From assembly GCA_046704085.1 (NCBI GenBank), contig JBJKSJ010000212.1, positions 1 to 12,539 of the forward strand: a stretch of 12,539 bases of DNA. The letters are read 5' to 3'. Source of the DNA: DATBHW01 sp046704085 (GTDB lineage: Bacteria > Chloroflexota > Ktedonobacteria > Ktedonobacterales > DATBGS01). How positions within the stretch are numbered: position 1 is the stretch's first letter; the number at the start of each line of letters is the position of its first letter. Both the position numbers and the translations under genes were made by a program. Shown piece by piece: positions 1 through 7,319 of this stretch. A model generated the notes under the pieces. The model worked only from the letters and a program-made list of their open reading frames with translations, made no database searches and was not told the DNA's origin.

Positions 1-286
1 TCATCAGACGGGCCAATTCGTCGATGCGCTGCTCCAGCAGGAGCGCGGCGCGCAGGATGATCTCGCCGCGCTGCGGGGCGGGCATGGCGCGCCAGGCGGG
101 GAAGGCGGCCTCCGCCGCGCCAATCGCCGCGTCTACGTCGGCGGCGGTGGACCTCTGGAAGCGGCCAAGCACTTCGCTGGTATGGGCGGGATTGGTATCG
201 ACAAAGGTCTCGCCGGAGGCTGACTCGCGCCATACCCCGCCGATATAATTTTTGTAAGTTTGCATCTCGGTGGCTGTCGTAGCCAT
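1..286 (-). CDS. Aldehyde dehydrogenase family protein, N-terminal part (cut by window edge)
   Basis: The 95 visible residues match the N-terminus of NAD(P)-dependent aldehyde dehydrogenases, soluble enzymes that oxidise aldehydes to carboxylic acids. Visible family features are the opening strand YKNYIGGVW (residues 11-19), the NPAH segment near residue 32, and the helix containing DVDAAIGAAEAAFPAWR followed by RGEIILRAA. The Rossmann fold and catalytic Cys/Glu lie beyond the window, so the substrate cannot be named. The ATG at 286 is chosen because AAGGAGA (complement of 297-303) lies 10 bases upstream. A second ATG at 265 lacks such a site. An extended -10 promoter lies about 100 bases upstream. 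The gene is probably transcribed alone, because the next gene upstream on this strand ends 190 bases away with a GC-rich hairpin between them. Family assignment is secure; the specific enzyme is unknown. Confidence 0.9.
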   Translation of the reverse strand, partial: MATTATEMQTYKNYIGGVWRESASGETFVDTNPAHTSEVLGRFQRSTAADVDAAIGAAEAAFPAWRAMPAPQRGEIILRAALLLEQRIDELARLM

Positions 287-391
287 AATTGACGGTTCTC
301 CTTTGAACTGAAACAGAACGCTCGTCATGTGGGGGAGCAAGAAGATGCCGCGCCAGCAGCGCCTGCTCCGGGCGCAAAGACGCGCCTACTC

Positions 392-400
392 ATTATAGCA
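392..400 (-). promoter_or_regulatory. Extended -10 promoter for the aldehyde dehydrogenase gene
   Basis: On the minus strand this reads TGCTATAAT, a perfect -10 hexamer with the TGn extension. No good -35 hexamer lies 16-18 bases upstream (ACTTCA is the closest), which fits an extended -10 promoter. It would give a leader of about 100 nt before the ATG at 286. Confidence 0.5.
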
Positions 401-423
401 TGAGGGCGGGTGGCTGAAGTCGC

Positions 424-447
424 GGGGGCGCGGCCTGCCACGCCCCC
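424..447 (-). terminator. GC-rich hairpin downstream of the FHA-ABC gene
   Basis: GGGGGCG (424-430) and CGCCCCC (441-447) form a 7-bp perfect stem around a 10-nt loop, about 30 bases past the stop codon of the FHA-ABC transporter gene. There is no T-tract on the minus-strand side, so it is at best an atypical intrinsic terminator. It also separates this gene from the promoter of the aldehyde dehydrogenase gene. Confidence 0.35.
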
Positions 448-475
448 TTGGACACAATCTTGCGCGCTCTGGCGC

Positions 476-3433
476 CTACCGGCGCACGTCCTTGCGCTTC
501 TGGAAGTAGAGCGTCAGCGCCAGGAAGACTGCGCTCAGCAAGAGCAGTATCAACCAGGCAAAGAGCAAATGCGAGGCGGTATGGTCATAGAAGCCCGCAG
601 GCGTTGTCTGGGTTGGATTGACGGTTCCTATAGGCTGCCCATGAGCGTCTACCCCGCAATCTCCGGTTTTGCTGTGGTCATTGGGGCAGAACGGAGAATG
701 CAGGTTGTCGATGCTGCCCAGGGCGACCAGACCCCACCGCGCCACGATGACATAGGAGATCCATTCGGTTGCTCCGCTGAGCTGAAAGGTGCTGCCCGCG
801 AAGATGATCTGCGGGATCAGCAAGAGCGGCACGACACTCATCGCCCTGTCCGTGTTGGGGGAGATGGCCGAGACAGCCAGACCCATCAGCAGACCACCCA
901 GCGAGGTCAGGAAGAGCGAGATATACATGTCGAGGAACGGGTTCAGGATCAAACCCTGGTCGGGATACCCGCCGACCAGCCCCACGATGACCAGCAGCAG
1001 GAAGCTCTGAATCAGGCAGAGGAGGCCCAGCACGAAGACTTTCGACATCACGTAAGGGAAGAGGCCCAGATTGACGGTACGCTCGCGCCGATAGATCGGC
1101 GCTTCCTTGACGATCTCGCGGGCGGCGTTGATCGTGCCAAACCAGACGGCTGCGGCCACCATGATGAAGAGCGGCGTCTGCGCGTCAATCTCGTTTGCCA
1201 TCGTGTGATTGGCGAAAATGCCGGACTTGGTCAGCGGGATAAGGATAGCGGCGATGATCGGCGCCTGCAAGAGTAAGATGATCAGGTTGGCCGTGTCATT
1301 CTTGAGCAGTTCGGTGTAGCGCCGGGAGAGCAGGCCGAATTGGCGGAACGGGCTGCCGCGTTTGGTCTGGGGCAGCGAGGTGGTGTGCTGCATCTGCGCG
1401 TTGTGCGCGGCGGCCTGCGACTGCTGCAAGGGCTGCGTGACGTATTTCTGATAGTCCTGCGAACCTTTGAAACGTTCTTCCGCCTGCGCCGGGGCGTTGG
1501 GGTGGTCGTCGGTTGGTTCCAGTTCGCTGTAAATCTCGGCAAAGTCGGTCTTGCCAAAGAAGTGTTTGGCCGCGTCCGGCGGGCCGAAATAGGCGAGTTT
1601 GCCGCCTTGCGCCAGGAAGCAGACGTAATCGCAGGCGCTGATGTTATTCGTGGCGTGCGTCACCAGGATGATCGTATGGCCCCGGTCCGCCAGGCGCCGC
1701 AGCAGGAACATCATCTTGCGGTCCAGGCCCGGATCAAGGCCAGAGGTCGGCTCATCCAGGAAGAAGAGGCTCGGATTCGCCAGCAGTTCCACCGCGATGC
1801 TGACGCGCTTGCGCTGGCCGCCGGAAAGCTTGCTGATGAGCAGCTTGCGCCGATGCGTCATATCCACATCGGCCAGCACGTCTTTAATGCGCTGCTCGAT
1901 CTGGTCGTCAGTGGTGTCGTCGGGCAGGCGCATCTTGGCGGCATAGTAGAGCGCGCGCTCGACGGTGAGGTCTTTATGAATAATATCCTCCTGGGGGACG
2001 TAGCCCAGGGAGGTGCTGAAGGAGGCCAGGTTGCGATAGTAATCGTTGCCGTTGTAGAGGACCAGACCCTGCTGCGCGGGGCGCAGGCCGTTGAGCGCGT
2101 CCATCAGCGTTGATTTGCCCGCGCCAGAGCCGCCGACCAGGGCGACAAACTTGCGCGGCGCGATGCTGAAGGAGAGGTGGTTGAGCAGAACGTTGGGCTT
2201 GCCGCCGCCAAAGGCTTTCTTCAGCCCGCCGACATCGCCGACCTTGAAGAGGTCATAGGCGTCCACGCGAATATTGCTGCTCTCGTCGTGCTGGGTCAGT
2301 TCGGTGCCGTTGAAGACGAAGCGATAGGGGCCGATGCGCACCTCGGCGCCAGGGTCCAGGCGGATGCGCCCGCTGATGCGCTGGCCGTTGACGAAGGTGC
2401 CGTTGGTGCTGCCCCGGTCGGTCAGAAAGTAGACGCCGCGCGGATCACGGTTCAGTTCGGCGTGGCGCTGCGAGACCAGCGGGTGGTTGAGCAGGATGGT
2501 GTTGGCCGGCGCGCGGCCAATCGTCACGACCGCAGGAGCGTCGGCCAGAGTGAACTGCTGCATCGGCGGAAGCGCTTGATCGAGCGGCGCGCCGCTGCCA
2601 GAGTCGAAGATGAGCGTGACGAGCGTTCCGTTGAGGTCGCCGATACGAAAGAGATCGCCATGCGCCAGTTGTTTCTGCGTGATCGGGCGGCCCTGGTTAT
2701 AGATGCCGTTAACGCTGTTTTTATCGACGATCTGGAAGGTGTTGCCCTGCTTCACCACCTCGGCGTGATGGCGCGAGACGACCCCGGCGTGGATGACAAT
2801 ATCGTTGCCAGGGTCACGGCCAATGGTGGTGACAGGCTTGGTCAGCGGATAGCGGTTGCGGCCCTCGTTGCGGCCCTCGTGGATGATCACTTGCAGCGAG
2901 GGCATGCCTGGCGGGATGCTGGGCAGATTGGCCGAGGGCGGCAGCGATTGATACGGGCCAGAGCCAAAGCCGCCAGCGGCATTGTAGCCTTCTGGCCTGC
3001 CGATAGTGGGCATCTCCGGTGAATCGTAGGATGGGGGTGGTGGAGTCAGCGGCGCGGGCGCGGGCGCCGCGCCAATGGTGGCGCCCGCCTGCGGGTGGCC
3101 GACGGCAACGGTAGACATCTGGGCCGTCTCCAGGAACTGAAAGTTGACCGGGCCAACCGCTACGGTGTCTCCATTGTGCAGCGGCGCCTGCGCCACTTCG
3201 TGCCCATTGACCTGGACGGTGTTCTGGGGATTGATCTTCTCGATGCCCCAGCCGGATGGTCCAGAGACCAGCCTGGCGTGCTGTCTCGACACCGCTGGAT
3301 TGTTGATGACAATATCATTGGTGGGTTCACGACCAATGCTGAACTGCGTCTTGTTCAGCGGAATGGTCCGCCCGGCCAACGGGCCATCGACAAACCGGAT
3401 CATACTGGTTCCACCGTTTATTGGCGCCCCCAT
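476..3433 (-). CDS. Triple-FHA ABC transporter (ABCG-like half transporter, Rv1747 type)
   Basis: A 985-aa membrane protein that probably exports a substrate using ATP and is controlled through phosphothreonine binding. Three FHA domains lie at about 12-95, 183-275 and 295-375. Each keeps the GR, S-x-x-H and NG positions (for example GREP/SRQH, GRDP/SRHH, GRAP/STNG). The first two are separated by a Pro/Gly/Ala-rich linker. The ABC ATPase follows at about 390-640: Walker A GGSGAGKST at 434-442, Q-loop Q481, signature LSGGQ at 536-540, Walker B LDEP with D560-E561, H-loop H593. About six membrane helices occupy 715-980 (ABC-2 type), with a cysteine-containing loop (C916, C926) before the last helix. 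A start at the upstream TTG (3439) is rejected because it abuts the GGAGGAG site; the ATG at 3433 has proper spacing. It has its own promoter. Domain order resembles Rv1747, which has two FHA domains. The substrate is unknown. Confidence 0.93.
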   Translation of the reverse strand: MGAPINGGTSMIRFVDGPLAGRTIPLNKTQFSIGREPTNDIVINNPAVSRQHARLVSGPSGWGIEKINPQNTVQVNGHEVAQAPLHNGDTVAVGPVNFQFLETAQMSTVAVGHPQAGATIGAAPAPAPLTPPPPSYDSPEMPTIGRPEGYNAAGGFGSGPYQSLPPSANLPSIPPGMPSLQVIIHEGRNEGRNRYPLTKPVTTIGRDPGNDIVIHAGVVSRHHAEVVKQGNTFQIVDKNSVNGIYNQGRPITQKQLAHGDLFRIGDLNGTLVTLIFDSGSGAPLDQALPPMQQFTLADAPAVVTIGRAPANTILLNHPLVSQRHAELNRDPRGVYFLTDRGSTNGTFVNGQRISGRIRLDPGAEVRIGPYRFVFNGTELTQHDESSNIRVDAYDLFKVGDVGGLKKAFGGGKPNVLLNHLSFSIAPRKFVALVGGSGAGKSTLMDALNGLRPAQQGLVLYNGNDYYRNLASFSTSLGYVPQEDIIHKDLTVERALYYAAKMRLPDDTTDDQIEQRIKDVLADVDMTHRRKLLISKLSGGQRKRVSIAVELLANPSLFFLDEPTSGLDPGLDRKMMFLLRRLADRGHTIILVTHATNNISACDYVCFLAQGGKLAYFGPPDAAKHFFGKTDFAEIYSELEPTDDHPNAPAQAEERFKGSQDYQKYVTQPLQQSQAAAHNAQMQHTTSLPQTKRGSPFRQFGLLSRRYTELLKNDTANLIILLLQAPIIAAILIPLTKSGIFANHTMANEIDAQTPLFIMVAAAVWFGTINAAREIVKEAPIYRRERTVNLGLFPYVMSKVFVLGLLCLIQSFLLLVIVGLVGGYPDQGLILNPFLDMYISLFLTSLGGLLMGLAVSAISPNTDRAMSVVPLLLIPQIIFAGSTFQLSGATEWISYVIVARWGLVALGSIDNLHSPFCPNDHSKTGDCGVDAHGQPIGTVNPTQTTPAGFYDHTASHLLFAWLILLLLSAVFLALTLYFQKRKDVRR

Positions 3434-3551
3434 AAACAACTCCTCCCTGGCACAGCCCGACTACTAATAAGCTGAACGATATGTCCCTCTGCATCTGGCT
3501 CCGAATCAACCAGATCACACGCACAACGAGAACTGACGACTTCTTGAGGCG

Positions 3552-3580
3552 ATTATATCTGAGGTTCCTTCCCCTGGCAA
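3552..3580 (-). promoter_or_regulatory. Sigma70-type promoter of the FHA-ABC transporter gene
   Basis: On the minus strand, TTGCCA (3580-3575) and TATAAT (3557-3552) are separated by exactly 17 bases, close to the consensus housekeeping promoter. Just upstream of the -35 lies an AT-rich stretch containing the small palindrome GTAT-TTTC-ATAC (3583-3594), which could act as an UP element or protein site. Predicted transcription start is near 3545, giving a leader of about 110 nt. The leader contains a possible ATCTGG/CCAGAT hairpin (3493-3515). Confidence 0.75.
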
Positions 3581-3628
3581 GTGTATTTTCATACTTTGCG
3601 AGCAAGCCTGGGCACGCTCCAGCTATCT

Positions 3629-4774
3629 TTATTCTGAGGTATCGCTTGCTGCATGCCACGACTGGATGGCTGCCAGCGCGGCCTCTTCCAGTCCGGCGGC
3701 GCAGCTCTCCAGCCAGCGAATGCGCGTATCTGGGCGAAACCATGTGTACTGTCGGCGGATATAGCGGTGGGTGTGGTGTTTGAACTGCTGAACAGCCTCC
3801 TGCAAGGAGGTCTCGCCGCGCAGATAGGTGCCGATCTCGCCGTAGCCCAGGCTGGTCATGGCGGGCAGACGCCAGTCATAGCCCTGCGCGACCAGGGCGC
3901 GCACTTCATCGACCAGCCCGGCGGCCAGCATGGCATCGACGCGCCGGTCAGCGCGCTCGTAGAGCCGGGCGCGCTCGCAGGTCAGACCCAGCATGAGCGC
4001 GCGATAAGGTGAGGGGCGCGCGCCCTGCGCGGCAGAGAAGGGCTGGCCCGTTGCCAGTGTGACCTCCAGGGCGCGAATGACGCGGCGCAGATTGGCCGGG
4101 TCGATGCGCGCCGCGCCGACGGGATCGAGCGCGGCCAGCCGCGCGTGCAGCGCCGCCGGACCCTCTCGCGCCGCCTGCGCTTCCAGGTTGTGGCGCATGT
4201 CCCACTGCGGTGGCACTTCTGGAATCGCCAGGTTATCCACGACGGCGCGGATGTAGAGGCCCGTGCCCCCCACGAGCAGGGCCAGCCGCCCGCGCGCATG
4301 AATCTCTGCGATGGCCGCCTGGGCGTCGGCCTGATAGTCGGCCAGGGTGTAGGGCGTGTCTGGCGTGATGAGGTCCAGCAGGTGATGGGGCACAAGGGCG
4401 CGCTGCTCCGACGTGGGTTTGGCCGTGCCAATCTCCATGCCTCGGTACATCTGGCGCGAATCGGCGGAGACGATCTCGCCGTTCAGGCGCCGCGCCAGGG
4501 CGATTGCCAGGTCTGTTTTGCCGCTGGCCGTCGGCCCGACCAGAACGAGGAGAGGGATGTGTTGGGGCAGCAGCGTGGGGCTGGCGGTTGAAACCGCGCC
4601 TACGGGCGCTGCGGCGCCACCTAGTCCGCCTGCGCGGACTCCCCCCTCCCTGTCGGAAGACCGGGTGCCCATCCTGAGCCTGTCGGCTGCGCTTGCCTGG
4701 GTAGGGGGAGTCCCTGAAGAGGGACTTGGTGGCCGCAGGCCCCTAGCCGCGATTTCAATCGCCAGGCTTCTCAT
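3629..4774 (-). CDS. miaA: tRNA dimethylallyltransferase MiaA with a repeat-encoded N-terminal insert
   Basis: MiaA transfers a dimethylallyl group from DMAPP to N6 of A37 in tRNAs that read UNN codons; it is a soluble enzyme. Seen here: P-loop GPTASGKT (80-87), the DSRQMYRGMEIGTAKP block (105-120), GGTGLYIR (169-176), DPANLRRVIRALEV, and the C-terminal HRYIRRQYTWFR segment. The core from about residue 66 is complete. The chosen ATG at 4774 overlaps the upstream kinase stop as ATGA, so translation is probably coupled; no strong Shine-Dalgarno is visible. The reading frame also extends upstream to 5047, but that part lies within the kinase gene and reads as a shadow. Residues 4-65 are encoded by a 186-bp paired-hairpin repeat, making the protein 381 aa instead of about 319. 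The only other in-frame start, ATG at 4672, lies inside the same repeat and has no good ribosome site, so at least part of the repeat is translated. Confidence 0.93.
   Translation of the reverse strand: MRSLAIEIAARGLRPPSPSSGTPPTQASAADRLRMGTRSSDREGGVRAGGLGGAAAPVGAVSTASPTLLPQHIPLLVLVGPTASGKTDLAIALARRLNGEIVSADSRQMYRGMEIGTAKPTSEQRALVPHHLLDLITPDTPYTLADYQADAQAAIAEIHARGRLALLVGGTGLYIRAVVDNLAIPEVPPQWDMRHNLEAQAAREGPAALHARLAALDPVGAARIDPANLRRVIRALEVTLATGQPFSAAQGARPSPYRALMLGLTCERARLYERADRRVDAMLAAGLVDEVRALVAQGYDWRLPAMTSLGYGEIGTYLRGETSLQEAVQQFKHHTHRYIRRQYTWFRPDTRIRWLESCAAGLEEAALAAIQSWHAASDTSE
4581..4766. repeat. 186-bp paired-hairpin inverted repeat inserted in frame in miaA
   Basis: Two arms of about 60 bp face each other as an imperfect inverted repeat, both starting with CTGGCGRTTGAAAYCGCG. 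Each arm carries the same two hairpins. The first is GCGGTT-GA-AACCGC at 4584-4597 in the left arm and GCGATT/AATCGC at 4749-4762 in the right. The second is AGTCCGC/GCGGACT at 4623-4640 on the left and AGTCCCT/AGGGACT at 4709-4726 on the right, each with a 4-nt loop. The stems differ between arms but the changes are compensated on both sides. C-runs and G-runs (about 4641-4646 and 4704-4708) follow on the inner side of each arm, around a central spacer of roughly 60 bases. The length is exactly 62 codons with no stop in the miaA frame. No clear target-site duplication is visible. It encodes no transposase and would need one in trans, or another route of spread. Confidence 0.85.
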
Positions 4775-7125
4775 GGTTTGGCCGACGGCTGGCGCTGCTG
4801 GATGCGGCGGATATAGCGGTTCAGCCGGATGGCGAGCGCCGCGCCCAGGATGATGCCGGCCACGATGGCAAATGGCTCGACGATATGCAGCGCGAAGCCG
4901 CTGGTCAGCAGATAGCCGACATAGCCGCCCAGGCAGAGCATGCCGATGAAGACCAGGAGCGTCGCGCGCCGGGCGATGGCCCCCAGGATACGCAAGATCA
5001 GGTTGCTGACGCGCGGGGCGGCGCCCAGCGCGGCGACAAGCGCGCACGCCACGATGGTGGTCACAAGCAGCGCCTCCGGGTGCGCGACGCCAGAGAGCAG
5101 CTTGGGCTGAACCCAGTTCGCCCAGAGCAGCGCGATCAACCCCAGCATGGTCAGCGAGCAGACCGCGCTGGTGAGTGCCCTGCGCTCCAGGCCAGCGCCC
5201 CAGCGCCCAATGAGCGCGCCCGCCGTCGTGACCAGCGCCCAGCCGACCAGCAGCAGCGGGAAGTAGGCGCTGCCGAGCAGGCTGGTCAGACCGTGAAAGG
5301 TGATCGCCCGCTGGACGATGAGCAGCGCGCTCAGGGCGATGCCAAAGGCCATTGCAAATGAATTCGCCTGTTGGACCAGTTCCGGCAGGCGCAGTGGCGG
5401 CCAGCTATACTTGATCAGCCGGTTGCGTGTCTTCAACTGCGCGCCGACCAGGACACCCGTTCCCTGGTTGCCCAGCACCTCGACGCTCACCGGGATGATC
5501 AGGCGCTGGCCCATGCCGCTGACCTGCACGCTGCCCTGGTGCTTCTGCGAGCCGGGGAGGGTCAGCGTGTCGGCGCGCACTTCGATCAGCGTGCTGGGTC
5601 CGTTGAACTTCGCGGGCGAGACGTGCAGCCAGGGGGTCAGCGCTTTGACCTCGCCGTTGATGGGCGTGCCGCCAGAGCCAGAGATGGTAAACGACGCGAT
5701 GCCTGCCTGGCCTGGCAGGACCGGGCCAATATCCAGCGCGCCCGGCTGAAGCTGAAGGCTGCCGCCAGTAAGGACCGATGGCCTGGGACGGGTGGCGCTG
5801 GTGCTGGTCGCTCCCGCGTCTGCCTGCGCGCTGGACGGGTCGGCCTCGCGCAGAAAGACATCCAGCCCTTCGGCCTGATTGCTGATGCTGCCGCGCACGC
5901 GGCCAGCCACTTTTGCCAGCTTGCGCTCGCCGACGATGCGCAGCCATTGCTCGTAGCGCCCGGCATAAAGATGCTCCTCCGCTTCCTGGGGCAATTGACG
6001 GCTGAGCGTGACCAGTTCGGCCACGTTGGTGGCGCGCTGACCACCCCGGAAGAAGAAGACATCGGGCGCAAAGAGCGCGGCCTGGAAGTCAGAGATGCTC
6101 TCGAAGCGTTCATCGCGCTTGAGGCGCGTAGCTTTCTCGATGGCCGCCTGCACATGCGGCGAGACATCGGCATTGAACGTGTGAACCGGCGGCAGCGAGA
6201 AGGGCGTCGATGACGGATCATAGTTGGTGAGCAACTGGTGCAGTGTCACGCCCAGCGCGTAGACATCCGAGCGCGGGTCGGTCTGGCCCTTGCCATATTG
6301 CTCCGGCGGCGCGTAGCCCGGCGTGCCCAGCACCTGCGTGTCGTGCGTCTTGTCGCGGCGGAAGATGCGCGCGATGCCGAAGTCGATCAGCTTGATCTGG
6401 CCCTGCTTCGTGACCATGATGTTGCCCGGCTTGAGATCGCGGAAGATGATCGGCGGGCGGCGTTCGTGCAGGTAGGTGAGAACGCTGCACAGTTGTTTCG
6501 CCCAGGCCATCACCTCGGACTCTGGCAGCCCTTTGCCCACGCGCTCTTGCCGATCCTCCAGCGTCTCGCCCTCGATATATTCCATGACCAGATAGTGGCG
6601 GTCCTCTTCCTGGAACTGCTCATAGAACTTGGGCAGGTTGGGATGGTCCAGCGACTTGAGCAGTTCGGCTTCGCTGTCGAAGTTAGCGATAGCCTGCTCG
6701 CGCTCGTTGTCTTTGAGCGTGCCCTGGCTCATCTCCTTGATGGCGCGCAGCGGCTCGCCGCGTTTGGCCTCGTCCCTGGCCTTGTAGACCGCTGCCATGC
6801 CGCCCTGGCCGAGCTTCTCCACGATCAGATAGCGTTCAGCCAGCAGCGTCTGGGGCGGGAGCAGGCCCGTGCGCGGGCTGATATGCGGGGTGGTGTGCGC
6901 GCCCGTCGCGTAGGAGAGGCCGGTATTGGTCGCGTTGGGATCATCGGGGCTGGTCACGGTGACGAGCGTGGCGGCAGGGTCATTAGCCGCCTGCCCAGAG
7001 GCACTGGTGGCTCCGTGCGCCACACTCGCCGGGCTGCCTGCCGTCGCCAGCAGCGCGCCGCACTGGTTGCAATAGGTAGCCGTATCTCGGTTGAGCGTCC
7101 CGCAGTGCGGGCAGGTGCGCATCAT
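4771..7125 (-). CDS. Zinc-ribbon Ser/Thr protein kinase with Ig-like domain and polytopic membrane tail
   Basis: A 784-aa Hanks-type kinase that would phosphorylate Ser/Thr on partner proteins from the membrane. An N-terminal zinc ribbon has CPHC and CNQC (C5, C8, C20, C23), followed by a Ser/Thr/Ala-rich linker. The kinase domain runs from about 98 to 355: glycine loop LGQGGMAAVY from 105, K130, catalytic loop FRDLKPGN with D230 and N235, DFG at 248-250, and PPE at 273-275 in place of APE. HRD is FRD here; I recall similar PPII-(Y/F)-RD loops in other bacterial kinases, so activity is likely. A beta-rich Ig-like domain lies at about 453-551, and about six hydrophobic helices fill 588-768. 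This order puts the Ig-like domain on the cytoplasmic side. The start is ATG at 7125 (a second ATG follows at 7122), with a G-rich GGGGGAAG upstream as a distant ribosome site. Its stop overlaps the miaA start (ATGA). Its targets are unknown; the FHA transporter nearby is a candidate partner. Confidence 0.92.
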   Translation of the reverse strand: MMRTCPHCGTLNRDTATYCNQCGALLATAGSPASVAHGATSASGQAANDPAATLVTVTSPDDPNATNTGLSYATGAHTTPHISPRTGLLPPQTLLAERYLIVEKLGQGGMAAVYKARDEAKRGEPLRAIKEMSQGTLKDNEREQAIANFDSEAELLKSLDHPNLPKFYEQFQEEDRHYLVMEYIEGETLEDRQERVGKGLPESEVMAWAKQLCSVLTYLHERRPPIIFRDLKPGNIMVTKQGQIKLIDFGIARIFRRDKTHDTQVLGTPGYAPPEQYGKGQTDPRSDVYALGVTLHQLLTNYDPSSTPFSLPPVHTFNADVSPHVQAAIEKATRLKRDERFESISDFQAALFAPDVFFFRGGQRATNVAELVTLSRQLPQEAEEHLYAGRYEQWLRIVGERKLAKVAGRVRGSISNQAEGLDVFLREADPSSAQADAGATSTSATRPRPSVLTGGSLQLQPGALDIGPVLPGQAGIASFTISGSGGTPINGEVKALTPWLHVSPAKFNGPSTLIEVRADTLTLPGSQKHQGSVQVSGMGQRLIIPVSVEVLGNQGTGVLVGAQLKTRNRLIKYSWPPLRLPELVQQANSFAMAFGIALSALLIVQRAITFHGLTSLLGSAYFPLLLVGWALVTTAGALIGRWGAGLERRALTSAVCSLTMLGLIALLWANWVQPKLLSGVAHPEALLVTTIVACALVAALGAAPRVSNLILRILGAIARRATLLVFIGMLCLGGYVGYLLTSGFALHIVEPFAIVAGIILGAALAIRLNRYIRRIQQRQPSAKP

Positions 7126-7258
7126 CGCTCTAAGTCTTCCCCCTCAGATGCCAATCGTCGCGTCTCAATTGTTCTTTTCATCTCGCCCAATAATACGGTT
7201 GGACCCCTGGGAGAGTTTCACAGGCGCGCCAACTACCTCTGGCACGCACGAACCATGC

Positions 7259-7306
7259 CGCCAGGCCATTGGTGTATCACTATCAGTATAGCACAGCAGC
7301 CTGGCG
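7259..7306. repeat. 8-bp perfect inverted repeat in the kinase leader region
   Basis: CGCCAGGC (7259-7266) and GCCTGGCG (7299-7306) are perfect complements separated by 32 bases. The enclosed segment is AT-richer than its surroundings and contains TATACT on the minus strand, which could be a -10 hexamer for the zinc-ribbon kinase gene, although no convincing -35 accompanies it. It sits in the 194-base gap between the MFS fragment and the kinase. Its function is unclear. Confidence 0.35.
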
Positions 7307-7319
7307 AGGGGGTAGTAGA

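Noticed and set aside
410..1276. Plus-strand open frame of 288 codons
   Set aside because: It is antisense to the membrane domain of the FHA-ABC transporter, with no domain and a shadow-like composition.
3434..3439. TTG at 3439 as start of the FHA-ABC gene
   Set aside because: The GGAGGAG site directly abuts this TTG, leaving almost no spacing, whereas the ATG at 3433 is about 6-7 bases away.
3603..3628. Possible terminator hairpin after miaA (AGCCTGG/CCAGCT)
   Set aside because: The stem is short and bulged and there is no T-tract, so it is not strong enough to call.
4775..5047. Upstream extension of miaA to a start at 5047
   Set aside because: This part lies within the kinase coding region in another frame and encodes an Arg/Pro-rich stretch unlike any MiaA. 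The ATGA overlap at 4774 is the natural start.
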